DNA from: Marinobacter nauticus
GTDB lineage: Bacteria; Pseudomonadota; Gammaproteobacteria; Pseudomonadales; Oleiphilaceae
Assembly: GCF_003634635.1 (NCBI RefSeq)
Contig: NZ_RBJB01000007.1
Span: forward strand, 39,027-103,026
Direction of reading: 5' to 3'
Length of the DNA: 64,000 nucleotides
The position numbers and the translations under genes were made by a program. Below the pieces are notes generated by a model. The model was not told the origin of the DNA, did no database searches, and saw nothing but the letters and a program-made list of their open reading frames with translations. This document shows, piece after piece, positions 1 to 9,466 of the stretch; position 1 is the stretch's first letter; each line of letters opens with the position of its first letter.

Positions 1-1109
1 TTGAGAAAGCGATTGGTCATGGCAAGCCGGAGTGCACTGGCAATGGGCATCGCGGCCATCGGCAGAATCAGGGCGTTGGCTACGGACAGCTGAACCCGGG
101 CCCCAATTAGCAGCAATACATAACCGGCTACCAGTCCTGCGGCAATGGTTGCACATGCCAGCAAGGTGGCAGCAGGGCGCAGGCGAGGAAGAAGCAGAGC
201 TAACAACAACAGCACGAGCAGGTTCAGTGCGGGTGCTACCCAGGGCTCCGCCGGCACGATCAGTATATTCTGCTTACTCGCGGAATAGACATTGGCATGG
301 AATTCCACCCCGGACATTGGTCGGCTCAGACCGGAAAACGGCGTTGGCAGTATGTCGCCAAACCCCGCAGCGGTAGCGCCGACCAGAACGGTTTTGCCGG
401 CAAACTCCTGCGGTGAGGGCGGGTGGCTCAGCACGCTCGCGTAGGAGTAGGTGGGTAAGGTGCCGGCCCCGCCTGCCAGGGGCACCAGCCGATAATCCTC
501 CCGGACGTTGATGTAGTTCGGCAATTGCGCCTGCATCTGATTCGATATTGGCAGGTGAGCGGCGAGTGACAGGGTCGGCCATAATCGGCCGGCAAGGCCG
601 TTGTACAGATAGAGCCCGCGGGCGACGCCATCTGTGTCCAGCTCGATATGGGCATGCCCGATTGCCCCTGCGGCACCTGCCAGGCTGGGTGTGGGGAGTT
701 GTTCACTGATCAGCCGTTCCCGGGTTGGAGCGGTAAGATAGGCTGGTAGAACAACGTTGCCATGGCGGGCCATGGCGCTAGCCAGTTCCTCATCGCCCGG
801 CCCGGCTTCCGGAAACAGGATGTCGAGTACAATGGTTTCTGCGCCCGCTTGCCGCAAGGTGTCGATCAGCGAGGCATGCAGACTTCGGTCCCAGGGCCAT
901 CGGCCAACCTGTTCCAGGCTGAACTCGTCAATGGCAATGATGGCCACCGAATCATCCATGGGCGCTGGCCAGGTTGTGATCGCCCTGTCATACATCCAGT
1001 CATTGATTCGACTCGGCAGCTCAGTCGCCTGAATCAGTAGCAGGGTGGTGACGAGTAGCAGGCCCAAGGACCACGGTGTTGTTGTTATCGGTAACCAGTC
1101 CCTTCGCAT
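1..1109 (-). CDS. CHASE2-domain membrane sensor protein, partial (3' end beyond left edge)
   Basis: The first in-frame ATG lies at 1109, after a TAA, with AGG about 8 nt upstream. About 369 codons are visible and the gene runs off the left edge. An N-terminal membrane segment (SLGLLLVTTLLLIQ) precedes an extracytoplasmic region with CHASE2 features: DDSVAIIAIDE, GRWPWDR, VLDILFPE, GKTVLVGATAAG, and a membrane-proximal GVEFHANVYS motif. Several hydrophobic helices follow near the edge. CHASE2 domains sense extracellular signals and usually sit in front of adenylate cyclase, GGDEF or kinase modules; that output domain is not visible here. The gene starts 21 nt after the LysM-FecR gene and is probably the third member of its operon. 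The CHASE2 call is firm, the enzymatic output unknown. Confidence 0.85.
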   Translation of the reverse strand, partial: MRRDWLPITTTPWSLGLLLVTTLLLIQATELPSRINDWMYDRAITTWPAPMDDSVAIIAIDEFSLEQVGRWPWDRSLHASLIDTLRQAGAETIVLDILFPEAGPGDEELASAMARHGNVVLPAYLTAPTRERLISEQLPTPSLAGAAGAIGHAHIELDTDGVARGLYLYNGLAGRLWPTLSLAAHLPISNQMQAQLPNYINVREDYRLVPLAGGAGTLPTYSYASVLSHPPSPQEFAGKTVLVGATAAGFGDILPTPFSGLSRPMSGVEFHANVYSASKQNILIVPAEPWVAPALNLLVLLLLALLLPRLRPAATLLACATIAAGLVAGYVLLLIGARVQLSVANALILPMAAMPIASALRLAMTNRFL

Positions 1110-1130
1110 CGGCCTTTTTGTCGTAGAAGG

Positions 1131-2777
1131 TTAGTCGAGATACAGCTCCCTGCCCGGGCCCCAGCGACTGGCAAGAGGGCCGTCAGAAAGCGCTTTGACG
1201 CGGACAAAATACCTTCTTCCGGGAATCAGGCGCAAGGCCGCAGTGGTATCGGCGATATCGGCTTCCTTGATGATATTGCGAAACGCCGGCTCTTCAGCCA
1301 ATTGCAGACGGTAATCCGTGGCGGTGTCGATGTTTTCCCAGAACACCCGAACCTGGCTGTCCAGATAGTTCACGCTGATAATCCGGACTGGCGGCAGAGT
1401 GCCGTTAACAACGATCTTGCGCGGTTCGGAGGTGGCAACAGAGCTGCCTCCCGCCTCCGTAACCACGCGCCAGTAATACTGGCCGGGGCTCAGGGGGCGC
1501 GACGGAAGCGCCTGGCTTTCCGGCGCCCACTCGCTGGTTGTCACCAACTGCCGGAAGCTGTCATCTTCGGCGATCTCCACCCGGGCAACTTCGTTGGCGC
1601 CATTGAGTTGCCAGCGGAATTCCGGCATGTCGTCGTTCACGCTCTCGCCATCAGCCGGTGCGGTGAGGTCCGGCTTTTTTGCCTGAAGGTCTACCTCAAG
1701 TTCCGCGGTACCGGGCATTCCGGCAATACCGCGCTGATCAATCGCGGCGAGCTGGATTTCGTAGCGGCCATTGTCAAGTTGGGCGATGTCGAAACGGGTA
1801 CCAGCCACATCACGACTCTGCACCCAGGTGCCTGATGCCTGGTCAAAAATGTCCAGCCGATAGGCCGGGTAACCGCCTGCCTGCCAGGACAGTTCGGCCG
1901 GAAGCTGAGTAAGCACCGATGGCAAGGGATTCATGGTTGGCGCTGGCGGAAGTTGCCGAATATTCAGGGCGCCTCCGTTGGCGGTGGAAACACTCGCGCC
2001 ATAGCCGGCTGGAATGCGGCGGGTGTTGCCTGGCTGGCCGAAGTCCACCACACCTTCGGTAACCTGCACGCTGCTGCCGTTGGTGGTGGCTTGAATGGCA
2101 AATACCGTACCCCGGACCGCGGCGACAGCGGATGGTGTTTCGATTTCGAAGCGGGCTCCGCCCTCAATGACCGGGCGAACACGGGTGTGAACCTCGCCCC
2201 GTTGCAGGCGAAGCCGGGTGTCGACCATGCCCGATTTGCCAAACTGGGTCAGGCGATTGAACATGAGGCGGGAGTTCGGGGAGATCCGGAGTTCCGAGCC
2301 GTCGGCCAGTTCAATGGTTGCCGATCCGGCACCGGAGAGAATTTCGTCGCCAACCCGGACAATCGAATCTTCGGACAGAGGGAGTTTTCGCCCATCCATT
2401 CCGGAGATCTGTTGCACGTTGCCGGTGACCGCAATCACCCGGGCCGGTTCGGGCTGACGTTTCAGCCAGTTTACGGGAATGCGCAGGGTATCCCCGGCGC
2501 CGAGTTTGGCGTTGCTGGCCAGGCCATTATGCTCCAGCAGTCGTTGCTGTGTGGTCTGCTGGGAAAGCAGCGTCTGGGTTATGCTCGCAACCGTATCACC
2601 CTGGCGTAAGGTATAAACCCACTCCGGGGCATTGTCCCGTTGTTGGCTGCCGGATACCGCAGAACCCCGTGCGATTGACAGCTCCGCGACAGTGGTCGCT
2701 GGTACCATGAACGCCAGTGCAAGGAAGGCCAGGGTTTTCAGGTGCTTGCTCAGAGCGTCAGGCATTTGCAGTGTCAT
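1131..2777 (-). CDS. LysM and FecR domain secreted protein
   Basis: About 548 residues. A hydrophobic N-terminus (LAFLALAFMVPATTVA) looks like a signal peptide. A LysM-type repeat follows (VYTLRQGDTVASI to LGAGDTLRIP), then a FecR-like domain (GSATIELADGSELRISPNS, RGEVHTRV, TPSAVAAVRGTVFAI). The C-terminal half resembles repeated fibronectin-like or Ig-like units containing FRWQL and YYWRV strands. LysM binds glycan such as peptidoglycan, so an envelope-anchored structural or sensory role is inferred. The start is uncertain: GTG at 2801, ATG at 2777 (GGAA just upstream) and ATG at 2765 are all in frame, and each overlaps the response regulator end. It is probably co-transcribed with the regulator and the CHASE2 gene. 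Confidence 0.85.
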   Translation of the reverse strand: MTLQMPDALSKHLKTLAFLALAFMVPATTVAELSIARGSAVSGSQQRDNAPEWVYTLRQGDTVASITQTLLSQQTTQQRLLEHNGLASNAKLGAGDTLRIPVNWLKRQPEPARVIAVTGNVQQISGMDGRKLPLSEDSIVRVGDEILSGAGSATIELADGSELRISPNSRLMFNRLTQFGKSGMVDTRLRLQRGEVHTRVRPVIEGGARFEIETPSAVAAVRGTVFAIQATTNGSSVQVTEGVVDFGQPGNTRRIPAGYGASVSTANGGALNIRQLPPAPTMNPLPSVLTQLPAELSWQAGGYPAYRLDIFDQASGTWVQSRDVAGTRFDIAQLDNGRYEIQLAAIDQRGIAGMPGTAELEVDLQAKKPDLTAPADGESVNDDMPEFRWQLNGANEVARVEIAEDDSFRQLVTTSEWAPESQALPSRPLSPGQYYWRVVTEAGGSSVATSEPRKIVVNGTLPPVRIISVNYLDSQVRVFWENIDTATDYRLQLAEEPAFRNIIKEADIADTTAALRLIPGRRYFVRVKALSDGPLASRWGPGRELYLD

Positions 2778-3486
2778 CGTTCCGAATTTCGTTTGCGTCA
2801 CCGGGCTTGATGGCTTCGAGCCGATAGCCTCGCTGGTAGATGGTCTTGATGCGAAATCCGTTTTCAGGGTTGAGCCCGAGCCTTCTGCGAAGGCGGCTCA
2901 TATGCGTATCCACCGTGCGGGTATTGATGTCCCTGGTCAATCCCCACACCCGCTCCAGCAGCATTTCGCGGGTGAGCAGGCGGCCCTGGTTCTGGAACAG
3001 GAACAGGGTCAGGTCGAAGTCCTTGTCGGTGAGCGTTAGTGGCTCCCCGTGCAGGAGAATTATGCGTTGGTTGGTGTTGATCTCGAAGGGCCCGTAGACC
3101 AGAACCTCCTTTTCGATTTCCGGGTTGCTGCGGCGGGCCAGTGCATTGATGCGTGCGACCAGTTCAGCCGCTCGTGCCGGTTTGGCGATATAGTCGTCGG
3201 CGCCGGCATCCAGGGCACGAACGATGTCGGTTTCACTGTCACGCTGGGTCAGGAAAACGGCCGGCACAGGCCATTTCAGCTGTGCCCGGATGTTCTCCAG
3301 TACCTCAATTCCGGTCATGTCCGGGATCTGCCAGTCCAGAATGATCAGATCATAACTGCGGTGCAAAACGGCACCGAGAAACGATTGGCCGGTCGGAAAG
3401 CTGTCACAGTGATGTCCTTTCTCTGAAAGGATGGACTGGATGTGCTGCGCCTGTTCGTGTTCGTCTTCCAGCAGAGCAATGCGCAT
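2758..3486 (-). CDS. OmpR/PhoB-family response regulator
   Basis: A 242-residue two-domain regulator. The receiver domain (1 to about 120) has acidic residues E7 and D8, phospho-acceptor D51 in LIILDW, T80 and the conserved K102 in IAKP. The C-terminal winged helix (about 135-230) contains RTVDTHMSRLRRRLG, typical of OmpR-type DNA recognition. No histidine kinase is adjacent in the window. Downstream the LysM-FecR gene overlaps its end and the CHASE2 gene follows, so the kinase may be encoded elsewhere or past the left edge. The ATG at 3486 is the only reasonable start. Family assignment is firm; regulated genes are unknown. Confidence 0.93.
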   Translation of the reverse strand: MRIALLEDEHEQAQHIQSILSEKGHHCDSFPTGQSFLGAVLHRSYDLIILDWQIPDMTGIEVLENIRAQLKWPVPAVFLTQRDSETDIVRALDAGADDYIAKPARAAELVARINALARRSNPEIEKEVLVYGPFEINTNQRIILLHGEPLTLTDKDFDLTLFLFQNQGRLLTREMLLERVWGLTRDINTRTVDTHMSRLRRRLGLNPENGFRIKTIYQRGYRLEAIKPGDANEIRNDDTANA

Positions 3487-3598
3487 TAAGCCTGGCCCTC
3501 GATCGTGTTGCCTGGTTTATATACCGTAGCGCAGAGCCCTTGGTCAGACCCTGCAGTGTCGGGGATTATCCCAAAAAATGAGTTCCCGTTCAGTATCG

Positions 3599-5767
3599 TT
3601 ATGTAGAATTCCGTAAGTCCACCGCTGGCCGGCCGTTGTGATCATCAACTGTTTGTCGGCAGCCGGGGAAATTGCTGCAGCCCCAGAACCAGCCTTTTTT
3701 GCTTTTGCGCCGCACCAGGGGCGAGAAACAGTGGGGGCAGGGTACCGGTTTCTGGCTGGTTCCGTCCTCGGGTTGATGGTCCTCCAGGGGGCGGGTGCCC
3801 TTGCAGGCGGGGTACCGGGTGCACGCAAAAAACGCACCGAACTTGCCCTCCCGTTCAACCATCGGCGCCCGGCATTTCGGGCAGTGAATGGCGGTGCCTG
3901 GTGTCTCTGTATTCGCCAAACCCGCAGCGGGCGCTTGCGCCATGAATCCGCGGATTTCATCTTTGAGGGATTCCAGAAACGCTCTTGGGTCCTCTTCGCC
4001 CCGGCGAACGCCCTCGAGAGTGGCCTCCCAGACAGCGGTGCGATCCGGCGTACGAATCGATTCCGGTAGCGCCGCGATCAGGGATTTCCCCTTGTCGGTG
4101 GCGCGGATAAAGCGTTTTTCCCGGAACAGGTAATCGCGGCGGAACAGCGTATCGATAATGGCTGCGCGAGTCGCTTCGGTGCCAAGGCCATCGGTTTCCC
4201 GCAGCGTTTTTCTCAGCTCGTTGTCGGCGACAAAACGGGCGATATTGGTCATGGCCGATAGCAGCGTGGCATCGGTGAAGTGTTGTGGCGGCTGGGTTTT
4301 GCGCTCGTTAGTCTGGGGGTCAGTGCAAAGGACCGGCTCGTTTTTTTCCAGTCTTGGCAACGGAGCTTTTTCTGGCTCTTGCCCGGGTTCCCGCTTGCGG
4401 ATTTCCAGCGTTTTCCAGCCTGGCTCGATCACGGCTGTCTCGGTGGCGCGAAAGCGATAGTCCTGAATCGCGACCGTCAGCCGGCCTTCCCGATGCACGG
4501 CGTCAGGTGCAAACTGCATCAGATAGAATCGACTGATCAGATCGTAGATTTTCTGTTCGGCCGAAGACAGCTTGCCGTTTGGTGCGGGCCGCACTGTGGG
4601 AATGATTGCGTGGTGGGCATCCACTTTTTGGTCATTCCAGGCGGCAGAGCGGCGTTCTGTACCGGTTTTCTCGCAGAATCCGGACAAATCCGGGGCGACA
4701 CGGGCGATGGCACGAATCACCGCCTCCCGTTGGCTGAAATGCTCCTCTGGCAGGTAGCGGCTGTCTGACCTTGGGTAGGTAATCAGTTGATGGCGTTCGT
4801 ACAGGTTTTGGGCGGTGTCGAGCACGTCTTTCGCGCCCATCCGGTATAGTCGTCCAGCCTCTATCTGGAGTGCAGACAGCGACAGAGGTAACGGCGGCGG
4901 TTCCGGGCGATCGCGTAACCGGGCTTCATCAATTCTGCCGGGTCGACCGCTGATGGCGGCGACAATCTGCTCGGCTACCGACTTGTCCAGCAGCCGGTTT
5001 TCTTCATCCAGATGATCCTGAAATTCGTCACCGGGTAACCAGCGAGCAATGAACGGTCGCTGGTCGGCCTCCGGCTCGCTGGCCTGGAAGGTGGCTTCGA
5101 CCCGGTACCAGGGCTTGGGCTGGAAGTGCTCGATGGTGTTGTCTCGATCCACCACCAGGCCCAACACCGGAGTTTGTACCCGACCCACGGAGAAGACGCC
5201 CTGTTCGCCCCGGGTTTGATAGCTGAGGGTATAAAATCGGGTGAGATTGATGCCATAGAGCCAGTCGGCCCGCTGTCTCGCCAGCGCAGAATGGGAGAGT
5301 GGGCGGAACTCCCGGTTGTCTCGGGGGTTCTGTATGGCGCGGGCTACCGCCTTGGGGGTAAGGTCGTTGATCAGTATCCGTTTTACCGGTGCCTTGGTGC
5401 CGAGATAGCGCAGGACTTCGTCGACCAGTAGCTGGCCTTCACGGTCGGGATCGCCGGCGTGGGTGATGAGGTCGGCCTTGCGAACCAGGGCTTCAAGAAC
5501 TTTGAATTGCAGGCGCACGCTGTCTTTGGGCGTCAGTTGCCAGGGTTCCGGGAACATGGGCAGGTCTTCAATGCGCCATTTTTTCCAGGCCGGGTTATAG
5601 CGCGCAGGCTCGGCGGGCTCCAGCAGGTGGCCTATACACCAGCTTACCGTGGCAGCATCCGGTCCTTTACCGCAGCGTATCCAGCCCTGGCCTTTCTCGT
5701 GGGGGCCGGGCAGTGCGGCGGCGATGGCCCTGGCCAGACTTGGCTTTTCGGCGATGTACAGGTGCAT
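3599..5767 (-). CDS. topB: DNA topoisomerase III
   Basis: A 722-residue type IA topoisomerase that relaxes and decatenates DNA by single-strand passage. The TOPRIM domain begins at residue 1 (MHLYIAEKPSLARAIAAALP) and carries HAGDPDREGQLL with the metal-binding acidic residues. The catalytic tyrosine is Y331 in LITYPRSDSRYL. Other family motifs are FSVGRVQTP and TDGLGTEATRA. The C-terminus keeps two four-cysteine zinc-ribbon-like units (CPKC..CTRYPAC and CPHC..CSNFPGC), fewer than in topoisomerase I. Length is close to that of other TopB proteins with C-terminal zinc ribbons. It stands alone, divergent from bolA. Confidence 0.96.
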   Translation of the reverse strand: MHLYIAEKPSLARAIAAALPGPHEKGQGWIRCGKGPDAATVSWCIGHLLEPAEPARYNPAWKKWRIEDLPMFPEPWQLTPKDSVRLQFKVLEALVRKADLITHAGDPDREGQLLVDEVLRYLGTKAPVKRILINDLTPKAVARAIQNPRDNREFRPLSHSALARQRADWLYGINLTRFYTLSYQTRGEQGVFSVGRVQTPVLGLVVDRDNTIEHFQPKPWYRVEATFQASEPEADQRPFIARWLPGDEFQDHLDEENRLLDKSVAEQIVAAISGRPGRIDEARLRDRPEPPPLPLSLSALQIEAGRLYRMGAKDVLDTAQNLYERHQLITYPRSDSRYLPEEHFSQREAVIRAIARVAPDLSGFCEKTGTERRSAAWNDQKVDAHHAIIPTVRPAPNGKLSSAEQKIYDLISRFYLMQFAPDAVHREGRLTVAIQDYRFRATETAVIEPGWKTLEIRKREPGQEPEKAPLPRLEKNEPVLCTDPQTNERKTQPPQHFTDATLLSAMTNIARFVADNELRKTLRETDGLGTEATRAAIIDTLFRRDYLFREKRFIRATDKGKSLIAALPESIRTPDRTAVWEATLEGVRRGEEDPRAFLESLKDEIRGFMAQAPAAGLANTETPGTAIHCPKCRAPMVEREGKFGAFFACTRYPACKGTRPLEDHQPEDGTSQKPVPCPHCFSPLVRRKSKKGWFWGCSNFPGCRQTVDDHNGRPAVDLRNST

Positions 5768-5913
5768 GGGTATCTGGGGATTGGTTGCTGGCAGGGGAAT
5801 GTGTCGCTTTGAGGCTTTTGTGTCAAGGGCTTCGGGGTTCCGCGGCGTACTGTAGTAGACTGTTTACACAGCAGGTCGGGACATTGATGCTTAAAGTCCG
5901 GAGTAGGTGTTTT

Positions 5914-6270
5914 ATGAAAGTACAGGAAAGCATAGAGGAAAAGCTGGTCGCGGGCTTTAACGTCAGCGTGATTTCTGTGGAGAACGAAAGCCATATGCAT
6001 TCGGTGCCACCCAACTCTGAAACCCATTTCAAGGTAACGCTGGTTTCAGCGGATTTTGAAGGGCAGATGAAGGTGCGGCGCCACCAGGCAATTTACAAGG
6101 TTCTGGCTAATGAACTGGCGGGGCCGGTGCATGCTCTGGCATTGCATCTGTATACGCCGGAAGAGTGGACGGCCAGTGGTCAGGCGTCTCCGGTTTCGCC
6201 CAACTGTATGGGCGGGTCGAAAGGTGATGCAGCAATGGACAAGAAGCTTCAACAAGGAGCTAATGGATGA
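5914..6270 (+). CDS. bolA: BolA family protein
   Basis: 118 residues starting MKVQESIEEKL. The ATG at 5914 has GGAG about 10 nt upstream; a longer open frame upstream has no support. The core has BolA features: NESHMHSVPPNSETHFKV, then an RHQAIYKVL helix and HALALHLYTPEEW at the end of the fold. BolA proteins bind monothiol glutaredoxins through [2Fe-2S] clusters and also influence cell shape and stress responses. The C-terminal tail (about residues 90-118) is extra and low in structure. The last codons overlap the yciO start by ATGA, implying translational coupling. Confidence 0.93.
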   Translation: MKVQESIEEKLVAGFNVSVISVENESHMHSVPPNSETHFKVTLVSADFEGQMKVRRHQAIYKVLANELAGPVHALALHLYTPEEWTASGQASPVSPNCMGGSKGDAAMDKKLQQGANG

Positions 6271-6890
6271 GCCAGTTTTTTCAGATTCACCCGGAAACAC
6301 CGCAAAAGCGTCTGATCAAGCAGGCGGTGGAGATTTTGCGCAAGGGTGGGGTGATTGTCTATCCCACAGATTCAGGCTACGCACTGGGCTGTCACCTTGG
6401 TGACAAGCAGGCGGCAGACCGTATCAAGCGAATTCGGCGCCTGGACGACAAGCACAACTTCACCCTGGTGTGTCGTGACCTGTCAGACATCGGGGTTTAT
6501 GCCAAGGTGGACAATACCCAGTATCGGTTACTGAAGAATTTCACGCCGGGCCCGTACACCTTTATTCTGGACGCGACCAGCGAGGTGCCTCGCCGGTTGC
6601 TGCATCCCAAACGGCGGTCTATCGGCATCCGGGTTCCGGACAACGAGATTGTTCGGGAATTGCTGGGTGAGCTGGGTGAGCCGATTATGAGCAGCACCCT
6701 GATTCTGCCGGGTGAAACCGAACCTTTGACCGATCCTTACGATATTCGCGAGACCCTCGGGCATGAGCTTGATCTGATTATTGATGGCGGTTTCTGCGGT
6801 ATGGAGGCTACCACGGTGGTCAACTTTACCGGTGATGTGCCTGAAGTTACGCGGGTGGGCAAGGGTGATCCGGCCCCGTTTCAGGTTTGA
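6267..6890 (+). CDS. yciO: YciO-type Sua5/YrdC family protein
   Basis: 207 residues with the YrdC/Sua5 fold: KGGVIVYPTDSGYALGC near the N-terminus, KRIRRLDDKHNFTLVC, TPGPYTFIL and RSIGIRVPDN. These match the YciO subgroup, about 206 residues in E. coli, rather than TsaC, which makes threonylcarbamoyl-AMP for tRNA t6A. The canonical KRP-P of TsaC is replaced by DDKHNFT. The precise YciO activity is poorly known. Its start overlaps the bolA stop (ATGA). Confidence 0.9.
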   Translation: MSQFFQIHPETPQKRLIKQAVEILRKGGVIVYPTDSGYALGCHLGDKQAADRIKRIRRLDDKHNFTLVCRDLSDIGVYAKVDNTQYRLLKNFTPGPYTFILDATSEVPRRLLHPKRRSIGIRVPDNEIVRELLGELGEPIMSSTLILPGETEPLTDPYDIRETLGHELDLIIDGGFCGMEATTVVNFTGDVPEVTRVGKGDPAPFQV

Positions 6891-6907
6891 TCTGATTAGC
6901 AGTTACC

Positions 6908-6927
6908 CCCGGGCTTTCAGGCCCGGG
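6908..6927. terminator. GC-rich hairpin between convergent genes (weak terminator candidate)
   Basis: Perfect 7-bp arms CCCGGGC and GCCCGGG separated by TTTCAG. It lies just past the yciO stop and over the stop codon of the convergent gene at 6917. No U-tract follows on either strand, so termination is only possible, not shown. Confidence 0.25.
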
Positions 6928-7573
6928 TATTCAGGCTGAAGGCGTAGCGTTGCTGCGCTGTGATACCTGTCTCGGCGGGTGTGGCGGTGCGGCGAAGGCT
7001 GTCATAGCGGTGGATGACATCTTGCAGTCCATTGAACTGCTGGTTTTCACTGAGCAGTGAATCCAGCAGGGAATTGTTCACGCCATAAGCCTGATTGAGC
7101 TTGAGCGCATTATCCATGAAGTGCAGGGTGGGTTCGGTCACGCTCAAGCGGCTTAACGCCTCACCAAATCCCCGGTTGTTGTTGAGATCCTGTTGTATCC
7201 TCTCCCGCACCTGGTCGGGAATTTTGCCGTCCAGCTGAATGCTGCCTTGCTCGGTTTTGCTCACGCTCAGCGCCGTTGCCGGGTGTACGTTGTATTCGGC
7301 AAGTTTGTGCCGCAGAGTTTCGCGAACGTAGGACAAATCCTGGGCTACCGTCTGTTTGTACTGGGTCAGTGGCAATTGCCGGGTTTTCTGGCTGGCGGGG
7401 TTGCGATCCTGCCATTGGGACGGTGTGAAGCGGTCGTCGGTGCTGCTCTGGGGCTCGCTTGCGGTGGCGCCTTCATTGGTTTTTCCGGCGGGTACGTCAG
7501 TGCGTGGCGCGCGGTTGTCCATGGCTTGCTGAAAGCGCGTGCTGGCCTGTAACAGTGATGTCAGCAATGACAT
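6917..7573 (-). CDS. Unrecognised 218-residue protein
   Basis: I do not recognise this family. It is a polar, mostly helical protein without signal peptide or membrane segment. It has a low-complexity stretch rich in T, S, Q and P at about 25-65, then a more conserved-looking part (QTVAQDLSYVRETLRHKL, LHFMDNALKLNQAYG, LLDSLLSENQQFNGLQDV). The frame is uninterrupted and codon use matches neighbours, which supports a real gene. It faces yciO convergently. A possible small gene lies upstream on the same strand (7618-7764). Confidence 0.75.
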   Translation of the reverse strand: MSLLTSLLQASTRFQQAMDNRAPRTDVPAGKTNEGATASEPQSSTDDRFTPSQWQDRNPASQKTRQLPLTQYKQTVAQDLSYVRETLRHKLAEYNVHPATALSVSKTEQGSIQLDGKIPDQVRERIQQDLNNNRGFGEALSRLSVTEPTLHFMDNALKLNQAYGVNNSLLDSLLSENQQFNGLQDVIHRYDSLRRTATPAETGITAQQRYAFSLNTRA

Positions 7574-7617
7574 GGTTGCCTCCCCTGAACGGAAAATCTC
7601 TGCCGGATATCACGGAA

Positions 7618-7764
7618 TTAGTCCGTGATGCACCAGGCTTTGCAGGTTTCGGGCCAATCTGCCTTGCCTTCTGGTTTGAGTGTGCCGGGACGAATGTAAA
7701 ACATTGCAAGGAATGACATAGCGGGCGCGTCCGGATGATCTGCGTCATAAAAAAATTGATGCAT
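7618..7764 (-). CDS. Possible small protein of 48 residues
   Basis: An open frame begins [17 protein letters not shown] and ends [10 protein letters not shown]. An in-frame ATG at 7818 would give 66 residues. The composition looks protein-like, with a W- and C-containing C-terminus. There is no clear Shine-Dalgarno and the product is not recognised. It lies 45 nt upstream of the 6917-7573 gene on the same strand and might be co-transcribed. It could equally be a chance open frame. Confidence 0.3.
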   Translation of the reverse strand: MHQFFYDADHPDAPAMSFLAMFYIRPGTLKPEGKADWPETCKAWCITD

Positions 7765-7837
7765 ATCTATAAAGTTATGCGCCAATTCGCCGTCATTACT
7801 CTTGGATGTCCAGATCATCTTCTGTTGTCGGGGTCAC

Positions 7838-9454
7838 ATGAAAAAACAATCCTCAATCCGTTTCCTGTTATTGGCAGCACTGGCTGCGGCTTTCACCGTC
7901 ATTCTCGTGTTTACGGTTGTTTACAGCGCGCAGTCCCAGCGAGCCCACCTCGAGGATTTCAGCCACAAATACGTGGATGGTCTGGCAAAGTCCTTTTTCG
8001 ATGGCCTTAACACCATGATGGTGACGGGTACCATTAATAACCGTGATGTTCTACGGGAGAAGGTGATGGCTCCTGAGGACGTACTGGATGTTCGGGTGAT
8101 CCGCAGCGATCAGCTTAATGCCATGTACGGTGCAGGTAATGCCGCCGAACAACGCCGTGAGCCGCTGGACATGAAAGCGCTGGATGGTGAACGGGTAGAG
8201 CACTATTCGGAGAACGACGCGGGTCGTGTCTACACGTTGATCGAGCCGGTTATTGCCAGCGAAAACTATCAGGGCGTGAACTGCCTCGGCTGTCACCAGG
8301 CCCAGGAAGGGGACGTGCTTGGCGCTATTCGGGTCGACTATTCTTTGGCGGAGAGCGACGCGCGCCTGCAGCAGCAGTTGATGGTGAGTGGCGGTATCCA
8401 GATTCTGATCTTTGTGGTTATTTTCATACTGACTACCGTAGTGTTGGGGCGCCTGGTGTTTTCCCGCTTACGTCGGCTACACGACCGAATGGATGAAATC
8501 TCCCGCAATTCGGATCTCTCCATAGAGCTGGAGGTAACCCGAAACGATGAGATTGGTTCGGTCTCTCGTGCGTTCAATCGGATGGTCGCCAAGATCCGCG
8601 CCAGCATGCATACGGTGATGGACAACGCAGAACAGGTTGAAGCGGCGGCCCGCACCATTGCCGGTAAGGCAGAGACCACCGAGCAGGAAGTGCTGGCCCA
8701 GAAAGACAATACCGACCAGGTGGCCAGTGCCACCACCGAGATGGCCGCTTCCGCGGTGCAGGTTCGAGAGAACGCGGTGACTACCGCACGGAAATCGGCC
8801 GATACCACCAAATCGGCAGAAACCGGAGAGCATCTGGCTAGAAATGCGGTTCAGGGTATTGAATCTCTGAACGCGGAAGTCCAGAACGGTGCGCAGCGTA
8901 TTGAGCAGTTGGATCAGCGGACAACGGAAATGGCCTCACGGCTGGAGCTGATTTCCGAGATTGCCGACCAGACCAACCTGTTGGCCCTGAACGCGGCGAT
9001 TGAAGCGGCCAGAGCTGGTGAGCAGGGCCGGGGATTTGCCGTGGTCGCAGACGAAGTCCGGGCGCTTGCCTCGCGCACTCAGGCGTCCACTGAGGAGATT
9101 CGCCAAACCATTGAGGGGCTGAAAAAAGAGGTGGTGGATTGTGTCGGTACCATGCGCCATGCCTCGGAACTTGCCCAGCATCAGGTGGATTCAATTCTGA
9201 AAGTGGAAACCGAGCTGCAAACCATTGCTGCAGCGGTGCGTGAAATCACGGGGCTGAATGAGGAAATGGAGAGTGCGGCTAACGAGCAGAGCGAAGTGTC
9301 GGACTCCATCAATCAGAACGTGATTGAAATCAGCCGCTCTGCCGAGCAGACCTCCAGCGATGCCCAGGAGACCGCGCGAATTGCAGGGGATCTGCTGGCC
9401 ATGGCGGAAACCCTGCGCAAAACCATCGAGCAGTTCCGCCTGTCCCAGAGCTGA
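7838..9454 (+). CDS. Methyl-accepting chemotaxis protein with a periplasmic CxxCH (c-type haem) motif
   Basis: 538 residues. TM1 is at about 7-30, a periplasmic domain at about 31-185, TM2 at about 190-215 ([18 protein letters not shown]), then HAMP and a long cytoplasmic signalling domain. The hairpin tip is clear: [20 protein letters not shown] followed by [15 protein letters not shown]. The periplasmic part contains CLGCH at residues 149-153, the covalent c-haem attachment motif, in a context ([20 protein letters not shown]) like redox-sensing MCPs. It probably reports redox state, oxygen or another haem ligand to the chemotaxis machinery. ATG 7838 precedes the TM1 helix directly; an upstream ATG at 7802 is less likely. 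No che genes are adjacent. Confidence 0.93.
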   Translation: MKKQSSIRFLLLAALAAAFTVILVFTVVYSAQSQRAHLEDFSHKYVDGLAKSFFDGLNTMMVTGTINNRDVLREKVMAPEDVLDVRVIRSDQLNAMYGAGNAAEQRREPLDMKALDGERVEHYSENDAGRVYTLIEPVIASENYQGVNCLGCHQAQEGDVLGAIRVDYSLAESDARLQQQLMVSGGIQILIFVVIFILTTVVLGRLVFSRLRRLHDRMDEISRNSDLSIELEVTRNDEIGSVSRAFNRMVAKIRASMHTVMDNAEQVEAAARTIAGKAETTEQEVLAQKDNTDQVASATTEMAASAVQVRENAVTTARKSADTTKSAETGEHLARNAVQGIESLNAEVQNGAQRIEQLDQRTTEMASRLELISEIADQTNLLALNAAIEAARAGEQGRGFAVVADEVRALASRTQASTEEIRQTIEGLKKEVVDCVGTMRHASELAQHQVDSILKVETELQTIAAAVREITGLNEEMESAANEQSEVSDSINQNVIEISRSAEQTSSDAQETARIAGDLLAMAETLRKTIEQFRLSQS

Positions 9455-9466
9455 AATGGGCGATAT

